From Phenylobacterium deserti (GTDB lineage: Bacteria; Pseudomonadota; Alphaproteobacteria; Caulobacterales; Caulobacteraceae): DNA of 64,000 nucleotides. The notes below the pieces were generated by a model. The model was not told where the DNA came from. It did not search any database and was given only the letters and a program-made list of their open reading frames with translations. Below are positions 51,570 to 59,376 of the stretch, one piece after another; the first letter of the stretch is position 1, and the number at the start of each line of letters is the position of its first letter. The stretch is from NCBI GenBank assembly GCA_945874825.1, contig CAMCIK010000007.1:1-64000 (forward strand). Reading direction: 5' to 3'. The translations under genes were made by a program, and so were the position numbers.

Positions 51570-52132
51570 TGCGGATCTCCGTCATGGGGGTTTCCGGGGC
51601 GGGCAAGTCGACCCTTGGGGCGGCGCTGGCCGAGCGGCTGGGTCTTCAGCGGGTCGAGCTGGACGCCCTGAACTGGCTGCCGGGCTGGCGCGACCTGCAT
51701 GCCGACGACCCGCAGGCCTTCGTCGACCGGGTGGAGGCTGCCACCCGGGGCGAGAGGTGGATCACCGACGGCAATTACACGGTCTGTCAGGACCTGATCT
51801 GGAGCCGGGCCACCGACGTCATCTGGCTGGACTATCCCCTCTCGGTCAGCATGCCGCGCCTCTTGAGGCGCACGCTGAACCGGGCGGTCACGGGGTGTGA
51901 GCTGTGGGCGGGGACGGGCAACCGGGAGCACTTCTCCCGCTGGTTCGACAAGGACCATCCGGTCTGGTTCACCCTGCGCCACCGCACCCGGGCGAACGCC
52001 AAGCGCGAGGCGCGGTTCGCGGACCCGAAATGGACGGGCCTGCGCCTTCACCGGGTGAAGTCACCCCGGGAGGCCGAGGCCCTGGTGGAGCGGCTGGTGG
52101 TCCTCGACGCCGGCGGCGGACAGCAGGCATGA
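51569..52132 (+). CDS. P-loop NTPase / adenylate kinase-like (FlaR-like)
   Basis: MRISVMGVSGAGKSTLGAALAERLGLQRVELDALNW; stop-start overlap with upstream gene. Confidence 0.85.
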   Translation: MRISVMGVSGAGKSTLGAALAERLGLQRVELDALNWLPGWRDLHADDPQAFVDRVEAATRGERWITDGNYTVCQDLIWSRATDVIWLDYPLSVSMPRLLRRTLNRAVTGCELWAGTGNREHFSRWFDKDHPVWFTLRHRTRANAKREARFADPKWTGLRLHRVKSPREAEALVERLVVLDAGGGQQA

Positions 52133-52136
52133 AAAA

Positions 52137-52164
52137 GCCCGGCGACCTTGTGGGGCCGCCGGGC
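52137..52164 (-). terminator. Rho-independent terminator downstream of the entericidin gene
   Basis: Minus strand GCCCGGCG...CGCCGGGC followed by TTTTT. Confidence 0.85.
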
Positions 52165-52193
52165 GATCTCAACCGGGCCGGAGCCCAGGCATA

Positions 52194-52343
52194 TTACTTC
52201 TTGGTGTTGTCCTTGACGTCTTCCGCGGTCTTGGAGACGGCGGAGCCGGCGGCCTGGACGTCCTTGCCGACGCCAGAGAAGGTGTTGCAGCCGGCGATGG
52301 CGAGGGTCGCTGCGGCGGCCGCGAGGATGAGAATCTTACGCAT
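52194..52343 (-). CDS. Entericidin A/B family small lipoprotein
   Basis: Manual translation MRKILILAAAAATLAIAGCNTFSGVGKDVQAAGSAVSKTAEDVKDNTKK*: lipobox AGC plus VGKDVQAAGSAVS. Absent from the ORF track (too short). Confidence 0.92.
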   Translation of the reverse strand: MRKILILAAAAATLAIAGCNTFSGVGKDVQAAGSAVSKTAEDVKDNTKK

Positions 52344-52425
52344 TTTTAGACATCCTTTGGATGAGCCTGAAAGTGAGTCCGCAATCTAAGCTAACATTTC
52401 GGTCAACGAAAGGCTGAACGTGCGC

Positions 52426-52836
52426 CTAGGCTGGACAGAAAACCGGGGCCGGTGGGCCGCCGTCCGTGGGCTGGAAGCGAACCTTCACCCTCTGACCAAT
52501 CCTTAAGGAATCCGGGTCGCAGTCCACGAAGTTGGTCAGCACCGCCGGGCCCTCATCGAGGGTGACATAGCCGATCACGTAAGGACCGGTAGGCGAGCGC
52601 CGCATGATGGAGAAGGTGTAGATCTCACCCTCGCCGGGGCTCTCTTCCCAGACGGTGTCGTCCGAGGCGCAGAAGGGGCAGAAGGCGCGGGGATACCAGT
52701 GCGCCTTGCCACAGGCGGTGCAGCGCTTGATCAGGAACCGGCCCTCGGCGGCGGCGTCCCAGAAGGGCTGGCTCTCGACGGTGACCGCGGGCGCCGGGAT
52801 GACCCGGCCGGCGGGTTTGGCTTCAGCTTCGCTCAT
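52426..52836 (-). CDS. Zn-ribbon/OB-fold (DUF35-type) acyl-CoA-associated protein
   Basis: FLIKRCTACGKAHWYPRAFCPFCASDDTVWEESPGEGEIYTFSIMRR: CxxC-x10-CxxC zinc ribbon; next to a thiolase. Confidence 0.92.
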   Translation of the reverse strand: MSEAEAKPAGRVIPAPAVTVESQPFWDAAAEGRFLIKRCTACGKAHWYPRAFCPFCASDDTVWEESPGEGEIYTFSIMRRSPTGPYVIGYVTLDEGPAVLTNFVDCDPDSLRIGQRVKVRFQPTDGGPPAPVFCPA

Positions 52837-52840
52837 CTTC

Positions 52841-54025
52841 CTACTCCCGCTCGAGGATGACCGTGGCCGCGCCGTGGCGCGTGCCCAGGGATCCGCCCGT
52901 GCCGTGGGCCAGGGCGAGGTCGCAGTTGGCCACCTGTACCCTGGGGTGGGCCTCGCCGCGGAGCTGTCGCACCGCCTCGATGACCTTGGTGATACCGCCC
53001 CGGTTGGTGGGGTGGTTGTTGCACAGCCCGCCGCCGTCCGTGTTGAAGGGCAGCTTGCCGACGCCGGAGATCAGGTTGCCGTCGGCGACGAAGCGGCCAC
53101 CCTGGCCCTTGGCGCAGAAGCCCAGGTCCTCGATCTGCATCAGCACGGTGATGGTGAAGCTGTCGTAGATGGAGGCGTACTTGATGTCGGCGGGGGTGAC
53201 GCCGGCCTCCGCGAAGGCCCGGGGGCCGGACCAGACGGCACCGGAATAGGTGAGGTCCAGGCCGTGACCGCCGCTGGGCCCCTTGGGCGCCTCGCCCGAG
53301 CCGATCACCTTGATCTTCGGCCGGTTCAGGCTGCGCGCCACTTCGGGCGAGGTGACGATCAGGGCGCCGCCGCCGTCGGTGACGACGCAGCAGTCCAGCA
53401 GGTGCAGGGGATCGGAAATCATCCGCGAATTGACCACGTCCTCCACTGTGACCACGTCCTTCAGGAAGGCGTGTTCGTTCCACTGGGCGTGATGGCTGGC
53501 GGCCACCTTGATCCAGGCCAGCTGCTCGGAGGTGGTGCCGTAGTCATGCATGTGGCGCATGGCGCACATGCCGTAGGTATTGTGGGTCGATCCGCCGTAG
53601 ATGTTCTCGAAGCCAGCCTCGGGGGCGCCGTCGGACAGCTGGCCGGGGCGCGCGCCGCCGCCCGGACGGCCGCCCTGTCCCTGGCGCGGACGCCCGGCCA
53701 GGGTGATCAGGGCCACCTGGCACTTGCCGGCGGCGATGGCCTGGACCGCGTGGCCCACGTGCAGGATGTAGGAAGAGCCGCCGGTCTCGGTGGAGTCCAG
53801 GTGGCGGACATTGCGCAGGCCCATATAGTCGACCATGGACATGCCGCCGAAGCCCGGCGCATCGCCGGCGCAGAAATAACCGTCCACGTCGTCGAAGGTG
53901 AGGCCGGCGTCAGCCAGGGCACCCCGGGCGCTCTCGAAGTGCAGCTGGGCGGTGGTCTTGTCCGGGGCATCGCGGGTGGGATGCTCCCACGCCCCCATGA
54001 TGTAGGCCTTGCCTTTCAGGCTCAT
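52841..54025 (-). CDS. Thiolase / acetyl-CoA acetyltransferase (SCPx-like)
   Basis: KAYIMGAWEHPTRDAPDKTTAQLHFESARGALADAGLTFDDVDGYFCAGDAPG...GGGLCNNHPTNRGG...ALAHGTGGSLGTRHGAATVILERE. Confidence 0.92.
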   Translation of the reverse strand: MSLKGKAYIMGAWEHPTRDAPDKTTAQLHFESARGALADAGLTFDDVDGYFCAGDAPGFGGMSMVDYMGLRNVRHLDSTETGGSSYILHVGHAVQAIAAGKCQVALITLAGRPRQGQGGRPGGGARPGQLSDGAPEAGFENIYGGSTHNTYGMCAMRHMHDYGTTSEQLAWIKVAASHHAQWNEHAFLKDVVTVEDVVNSRMISDPLHLLDCCVVTDGGGALIVTSPEVARSLNRPKIKVIGSGEAPKGPSGGHGLDLTYSGAVWSGPRAFAEAGVTPADIKYASIYDSFTITVLMQIEDLGFCAKGQGGRFVADGNLISGVGKLPFNTDGGGLCNNHPTNRGGITKVIEAVRQLRGEAHPRVQVANCDLALAHGTGGSLGTRHGAATVILERE

Positions 54026-54109
54026 GATCCTCCCCCTTCCGGCACGCTTCCGCCGTTTGCTGGGCAGGGCTTAACGCGCTCGGCCCGGCTGGGAAAGCCC
54101 CGAGGCGGG

Positions 54110-54240
54110 CGCGCCCTGATGGGGCGGAGTTGGAGCGGCGAATTGCTCCCCATCAGGGGAAGCTGTCGGCAAAGCCGACTGAGGGGGTCAAGGGCTGCTC
54201 GGCTGACCCCCTCCGGCCCGGGGGAGGAATTGGGGCGTGG
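54110..54240. repeat. REP-like palindromic intergenic repeat copy
   Basis: aattgctccccatcaggggaagctgtcggcaaagccgactgagggggtcaagg...gaccccctccggcccgggggagg. Confidence 0.72.
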
Positions 54241-54342
54241 CCATAACCGGCGCGGATAGGGCTCTTGCCAATTGACCAATATCGGACAACGCGTGTCGGG
54301 CGCAGGGTGCAGGCTGGTCTTGCAACCACAACAGGACAACAG

Positions 54343-55137
54343 ATGGCTCTCCTCCGAAACCTGATACTGGCGGCCGTGGTCGCTGGAACAGCGACGCCCC
54401 TGGCCGCCCTGGCGGCTACGCCCGCGAAACCGGCCAAGGCTGTGGCGACTCCCGCCCCGGCTGCGAAACCGGCGCTGGATCCCGACGCCGCCGCCGCCCT
54501 CGACCGCATGGGTGCCTACCTGCGCACCCTGAAGAACTTCGACATCCATGTCGAAAGCAGCTCCGACACCATCCTGAACAACGGCCAGCGTATCCAGCTG
54601 GACCGGACGGTGGACTACGCCGTCCAAATGCCGAACCGCCTCACCGCCCGGCTCGAGGGCCCGCAGGGGGTCGTCAACGCCACCTACGACGGTGCCGCCT
54701 TCACGGTGGCCGGCCAGGACGGCTACTACGCCCAGGCGCCCATGACCGGGTCGATCGGCAACCTGCTGAGCAAGGCCTACACCGCCTACGGCATCGACTT
54801 CCCCCTGCAGGACCTGTTCCGCTGGGGCGACGCCTCTTCGGTGACGGAACAGCCGACCGAAGGCTTCAAGGTGGGTTCGGCCAAGGTGGGCGGCGTCCTG
54901 ACCGACCACTACGCCTTCCGTCAGCCGGGTGTCGACTTCCAGATCTGGATCGACCAGGGCGACAAGCCCCTGCCCCGCAAGATGGTCATCACGTCCCTGG
55001 AAGACCCGGCCCAGCCCCAGTACACGGCCCTGGTCAACTGGAAGCTGAACCCGGGTCGCACCGACAGCCAGTTCACCTTCAAGCCCGCGCCCGGCGCAAA
55101 GCAGATCCGGTTCCGCAGCGAACCGGCTGCGAAGTGA
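54343..55137 (+). CDS. DUF2092 domain-containing protein with signal peptide
   Basis: Signal, then ALDRMGAYLRTLKNFDIHVESSSDTILNNGQRIQLDRTVDYAVQMPNRLTARL. Confidence 0.8.
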   Translation: MALLRNLILAAVVAGTATPLAALAATPAKPAKAVATPAPAAKPALDPDAAAALDRMGAYLRTLKNFDIHVESSSDTILNNGQRIQLDRTVDYAVQMPNRLTARLEGPQGVVNATYDGAAFTVAGQDGYYAQAPMTGSIGNLLSKAYTAYGIDFPLQDLFRWGDASSVTEQPTEGFKVGSAKVGGVLTDHYAFRQPGVDFQIWIDQGDKPLPRKMVITSLEDPAQPQYTALVNWKLNPGRTDSQFTFKPAPGAKQIRFRSEPAAK

Positions 55138-55148
55138 GGAGACCCAAC

Positions 55149-55739
55149 ATGCGCATCCGATCCCTTCACCTGCTCGCGCCGGCCATGGCCCTGGCGATCA
55201 TGATCCCGGCAGAAGCCCTGTCGCAGGCAAGAGCGGGTGCCGCTCGCGGCAATGCGCCCGTCGCCCGCGCCGCCGTCAACCCCGGCCCGGCTCAGCGGGC
55301 CCAAGGCCCCCGGGACGTCCGGTCTTCGGCCCAAAGGAGCGTCAACCCCCATCGCGGCAATGTGACCGGCAGCAACGTGAATGTCGGCAGCGGCGGCAAC
55401 ACCGTGGTGGTCAACAACGGCCGGCCCATGGACCAGCGCCGCTATGGCGCCCCGCCCCCCGGCTACCGCTCCGGCGGCTACTATTACGGCGGCGGCTACT
55501 ACTATGACGACGACGACAACGAGTTCCTCGAGTTCTTCGGCAAGGCCGCCGTGGTGACCGCCGGAGCCGCCGTCGTCGGCTCCATCGTCACCACCAAGCC
55601 CACCGAAAGCAACGGCAGCGACTGCCAGGAGCAGATGTCGGGCGGACAGGTCTACCTGTACTGCAACGGCAAGTACTACCAGCCGGTCCAGACCGGCAGC
55701 GGTACCGGCTATCAGGTGGTCAACCCCCCGCCGAAGTAG
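55149..55739 (+). CDS. Secreted hypothetical protein, Tyr/Gly-rich region
   Basis: Signal peptide, GGYYYGGGYYYDDDDNEFLEFFGKAAVVTAGAAVVGSIVTTKP, C-terminal YLYCNGKYYQP; 11 bp after the DUF2092 gene. Confidence 0.75.
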   Translation: MRIRSLHLLAPAMALAIMIPAEALSQARAGAARGNAPVARAAVNPGPAQRAQGPRDVRSSAQRSVNPHRGNVTGSNVNVGSGGNTVVVNNGRPMDQRRYGAPPPGYRSGGYYYGGGYYYDDDDNEFLEFFGKAAVVTAGAAVVGSIVTTKPTESNGSDCQEQMSGGQVYLYCNGKYYQPVQTGSGTGYQVVNPPPK

Positions 55740-55843
55740 GCGGGGCGCACCGGCGGAGGTTGGGCGCAAAGGACTGGCTGCGGGCCGGGTCGTGGGGCAT
55801 GTATCCGCGGACCGGCCCGGCCCGGCCGAACTGGAGACGCCCC

Positions 55844-56326
55844 ATGACGACCCTCGCCGATCTCTGCGACGCCCATGAGGACGTGATCGAGGTCTGCCAC
55901 GTCGCCTTCCGCGACTTCGGCGGCCGCGAGGCCTTTTCCGGCCCGATCCGTACCGTCCGCTGCTTCGAGGACAACGCCCTGGTCAAGCAGGCCCTGTCCG
56001 AGCCCGGCGAGGGCGCGGTGCTGGTGGTGGACGGCGGCGGCTCCCTGCGCCGGTCCCTGCTGGGCGACAACCTGGCCGCCGACGCCGTGAAGAACGGCTG
56101 GGCCGGGGTGGTGGTGTTCGGCGCCGTGCGCGACACCGCTGAGCTGGCCGACATGGATATTGGCATCAAGGCCCTGGGCACCTGCCCCATGCGCACGCTC
56201 AAGCGCGGCGAGGGCCTGCGCGACGCCCCCGTCGCCTTCGGCGGCGTGGTCTTCGTGCCTGGCGATATCCTCCATGCCGATGCCGACGGCCTGGCCGTGC
56301 TGCCGGTGGACGAGGAAGACGGCTAG
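55844..56326 (+). CDS. rraA: Ribonuclease E activity regulator RraA-like protein
   Basis: MTTLADLCDAHEDVIEVCHVAFRDFGGREAFSGPIRTVRCFEDNALVKQAL...LLGDNLAADAVKNGWAGVVVFGAVRD. Confidence 0.92.
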   Translation: MTTLADLCDAHEDVIEVCHVAFRDFGGREAFSGPIRTVRCFEDNALVKQALSEPGEGAVLVVDGGGSLRRSLLGDNLAADAVKNGWAGVVVFGAVRDTAELADMDIGIKALGTCPMRTLKRGEGLRDAPVAFGGVVFVPGDILHADADGLAVLPVDEEDG

Positions 56327-56428
56327 ACCCCCCGCCCCCGGCACCGGCAAGGCTTGCCTCCGCCCGGCGCCCTCGCTAGTTTCCGCGCCTCGCACTCACC
56401 GGCCCCTTTTGGGGTGCCGTTCCTCGTC

Positions 56429-56518
<90 letters not shown>

Positions 56519-56800
56519 ATGCCTCATCTCGTGCGCTGACCTGAGCATTCACGGTCAGAGAGAGGCTTCTTTGGTCAGTGTTTAGGCCGCGACATCGGGG
56601 CCAGGTGAACTGCTGGACCTGTCACCGGAGTCTGAGTCCGGCCCCGGCGATCGGTCTTCCAGGTACAATCACGCCCAAGCAAATGCTGGACAGCGAGGCC
56701 GATCTGCCGGCGTTCATCACGGCACGGCTCAGTGAGCGGCCGCATCTCTCATCTCTCGTCGCTCAACGGAAACCATAGCCGAAGGTCCAGGTCGAGCCGT

Positions 56801-57094
56801 TCACTCGTGCTCGCCGTCTGTTCGGCGCCCGGCGCCCTTGAACAGGGACGGCTTAACCTTCGCAGCCGTATAGGTAGCGACAGTAATGCCCGCTGCGCCG
56901 ATCAGCACCGCGTGGCCAATAATGTTGGCAAAGGCTGTGGTGTAACTCCCAATCGCGATTGAGAAGCTCACCGCCCACATGAAGCCCAAGGCTTGAAGAA
57001 TGTAATGTCTGAGAGACACGTCTTCGATATGCCGGAGTGGGCTCTTGTTGTGATCAAAAATGAAATTCCATGCGTTCACCAATAACTTCATCAT
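56801..57094 (-). CDS. Hypothetical membrane protein
   Basis: 97 aa, two hydrophobic helices, relatively AT-rich sequence, next to tRNA-Ser. Confidence 0.5.
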   Translation of the reverse strand: MMKLLVNAWNFIFDHNKSPLRHIEDVSLRHYILQALGFMWAVSFSIAIGSYTTAFANIIGHAVLIGAAGITVATYTAAKVKPSLFKGAGRRTDGEHE

Positions 57095-57307
57095 GGCCGT
57101 GCCTTCATGAACAGAATTTCCTAAATACGGGACATATAGAATTTACGATATATAAGACAGTGAATTTGAGCGAACTCTTTGCGACGACGGATCACCCCAG
57201 CCCTTGTGGATCGGATGGGGGCGTCTGTTTGCGGGCGCTCATCTGGCACCCCTCGCCAAACCTGCTGTAGGCTCCGGCTCTGACGACCGGATCCGGTGAG
57301 GTTCCCA

Positions 57308-57826
57308 TTGGCCGCCAAGACCCGCGCCGACCTGCTCAAACGACTGGACCCCTATTGGAAGATGGAGGCCGCGAACGTCGTTTTCGTGCCGGTCTTCCTG
57401 ATCTGGCTGGCCGGCGGGAAGGTGGGCTGGATCAGCCTGGTGCCCACGGCCGCGACCGTCCTGCTCCTCGTCATCGGCGCCCTCTACTGGCGGGGAAAGG
57501 TGCGTCAGCTTCGCGGGGATGGGAGCAACCTCCCGGCCCTCCTGCACCGGCTCGGCACCTGGAAGGCGCCGGCCCTGGTCCTGACCCTGGCGGGGTGCGC
57601 CACCGCCCTGGCGGGTTGGTGGGTGCCTGCCTGGTCAGCGGGCCTGGCGGACCGAAATGTCGCCACGGCCTGCGCGGTCCTCGCCGTCCTGGAATACGTG
57701 AACTACTACCACCGCCAGCTGCAGCACTTCGACAGCCGTGAGGACTTCAGAAGGCTCCTGTCAGGCAAGGGCTTCCGGAAGTCCTGGCTGGCGCGCGATT
57801 TGGAGACGGTGGCTCGGGACGCCTGA
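57308..57826 (+). CDS. Hypothetical membrane protein
   Basis: Hydrophobic segments VVFVPVFLIWLAGG and AATVLLLVIGALYWRGK, C-terminal NYYHRQLQHFDSREDFRRLL; start could be 57296 or 57308. Confidence 0.7.
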   Translation: MAAKTRADLLKRLDPYWKMEAANVVFVPVFLIWLAGGKVGWISLVPTAATVLLLVIGALYWRGKVRQLRGDGSNLPALLHRLGTWKAPALVLTLAGCATALAGWWVPAWSAGLADRNVATACAVLAVLEYVNYYHRQLQHFDSREDFRRLLSGKGFRKSWLARDLETVARDA

Positions 57827-57949
57827 GGGGAAGCGGAGTGAGGTGCAGGGCTTCCGCTTGGTGCCCAAAGCCCCTCCCCCCAACTTCCCATTTGCCACCC
57901 CGCCCTCACACGCGCACTCTTCGTCCCCTCAACCCGAAGGAACCCCGCC

Positions 57950-59209
57950 ATGGCCGATGGTGACAACGCCCTGATGCAGTCTGCCCGGGATCGGGCCGCC
58001 GCCACGCCGCTCGACCAGTTCCACGTCGCGGACGTCAGCCACTTCACCAGCGACACCTGGGCGCCCTGGTTCGAGCGGCTGCGGCGGGAGGACCCGGTCC
58101 ACTACTGCGCCAACAGCGAGTTCGGGCCCTATTGGTCGGTGACCCGCTTCAACGACATCGTCGCGGTGGATTCCAACAATGAGGCCTTCTCCTCGTCCTC
58201 GGAGCGGGGCGGCATCGCGATCCAGGACGGCTACCAGCCGCACGAGCTCTCCAGCTTCATCGCCCTGGACCCGCCGGACCATGACGCCCAGCGGCGGGTG
58301 GTCATGCCCATGTTCTCGACCCAGGGCATGGCGGAGCTGGAGCCCCTGATCCGTAGCCGGGCGGCGGCCATCCTGGATGAGCTGCCGGTGGGCGAGACCT
58401 TCGACTTTGTCGACAAGGTCTCGGTGGAGCTGACCAGCCAGATGCTGGCGACCCTGTTCGACTTTCCCTTCGAGGCCCGGCGCCTGTTGCCCGAGGCCTC
58501 GGACATCATCCTCGCCCCGACGGGGGAAGGCGCGGTCTTCAAGAGCAACGAGGACCGCCAAGCCGCACTGAGGCCCTATTTCGAGACCTTCGTGGGCCTT
58601 TGGGAGGCCCGCAAGACCGCGCCGGGGAATGACCTGTTGTCCCTGCTGGCGGGCGATCCCATCACCCGCAAGGACGGCCAGATGTTCGCCTACCTGGGCA
58701 ATGTGATCCTCCTGACCGTGGCCGGCAGCGACACGACCCGGCACTCCATCACCGGCGCCCTCCTGGCCTTCCAGGACAACCCCGACGCCTATGACCGCCT
58801 GCGCGCCGACCCGTCCCTGCTGGACTCCGCCGTGCCCGAGATCATCCGCTGGCAGAGCCCCGTGGCCCACATGCGCCGCACCGCCACCCGGGACGTCGAG
58901 CTGGGCGGCAAGACGATCCACAAGGGGGACAAGGTGATCATGTGGTACGTCTCGGGCAACCGGGACGACGAGGTCATTCCGGATCCGGACCGCTTTGTCA
59001 TCGACCGGGTGCGCCCGCGCCAGCACGTGGCCTTCGGCTTCGGCATCCACCGCTGCGTCGGCAACCGGCTGGCCGAGATGCAGCTGAAGGTGGTGTGGGA
59101 GGAGATCCTCAAGCGCTTCAAGCGCATCGAGGTTGTGGCCCCGCCGCGCCGACTGACCTCCAACTTCGTCAAGGGCTACGAGACCCTGCCGGTCCGCATC
59201 CTCGGCTGA
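57950..59209 (+). CDS. Cytochrome P450, CYP153-like
   Basis: Heme loop FGFGIHRCVGNRLAE, IRWQSPVAHMRRTA, KGDKVIMWYVSGNRDDEV, FVDKVSVELTSQMLATLFDFPFE. Confidence 0.92.
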   Translation: MADGDNALMQSARDRAAATPLDQFHVADVSHFTSDTWAPWFERLRREDPVHYCANSEFGPYWSVTRFNDIVAVDSNNEAFSSSSERGGIAIQDGYQPHELSSFIALDPPDHDAQRRVVMPMFSTQGMAELEPLIRSRAAAILDELPVGETFDFVDKVSVELTSQMLATLFDFPFEARRLLPEASDIILAPTGEGAVFKSNEDRQAALRPYFETFVGLWEARKTAPGNDLLSLLAGDPITRKDGQMFAYLGNVILLTVAGSDTTRHSITGALLAFQDNPDAYDRLRADPSLLDSAVPEIIRWQSPVAHMRRTATRDVELGGKTIHKGDKVIMWYVSGNRDDEVIPDPDRFVIDRVRPRQHVAFGFGIHRCVGNRLAEMQLKVVWEEILKRFKRIEVVAPPRRLTSNFVKGYETLPVRILG

Positions 59210-59376
59210 CCGGCCAAGGACGCGGCCGCGAGTCCTGCCGGGCGGTGCCACAAAACAGTCGTGGACCCGGCCCACTTCGTTTCGTCACGGGATTGACTTG
59301 TCTTTCGCTGTCGGTCAGCGTGGCTGAATGCGCAGGAAATAGCGCTAGAAGATTCAAATTGGGGAGTGAAAACCAG

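Noticed and set aside
56578-56778. 66-aa ORF after tRNA-Ser as a phage or IS remnant
   Set aside because: No recognisable transposase or integrase motif; cannot be supported from sequence alone.
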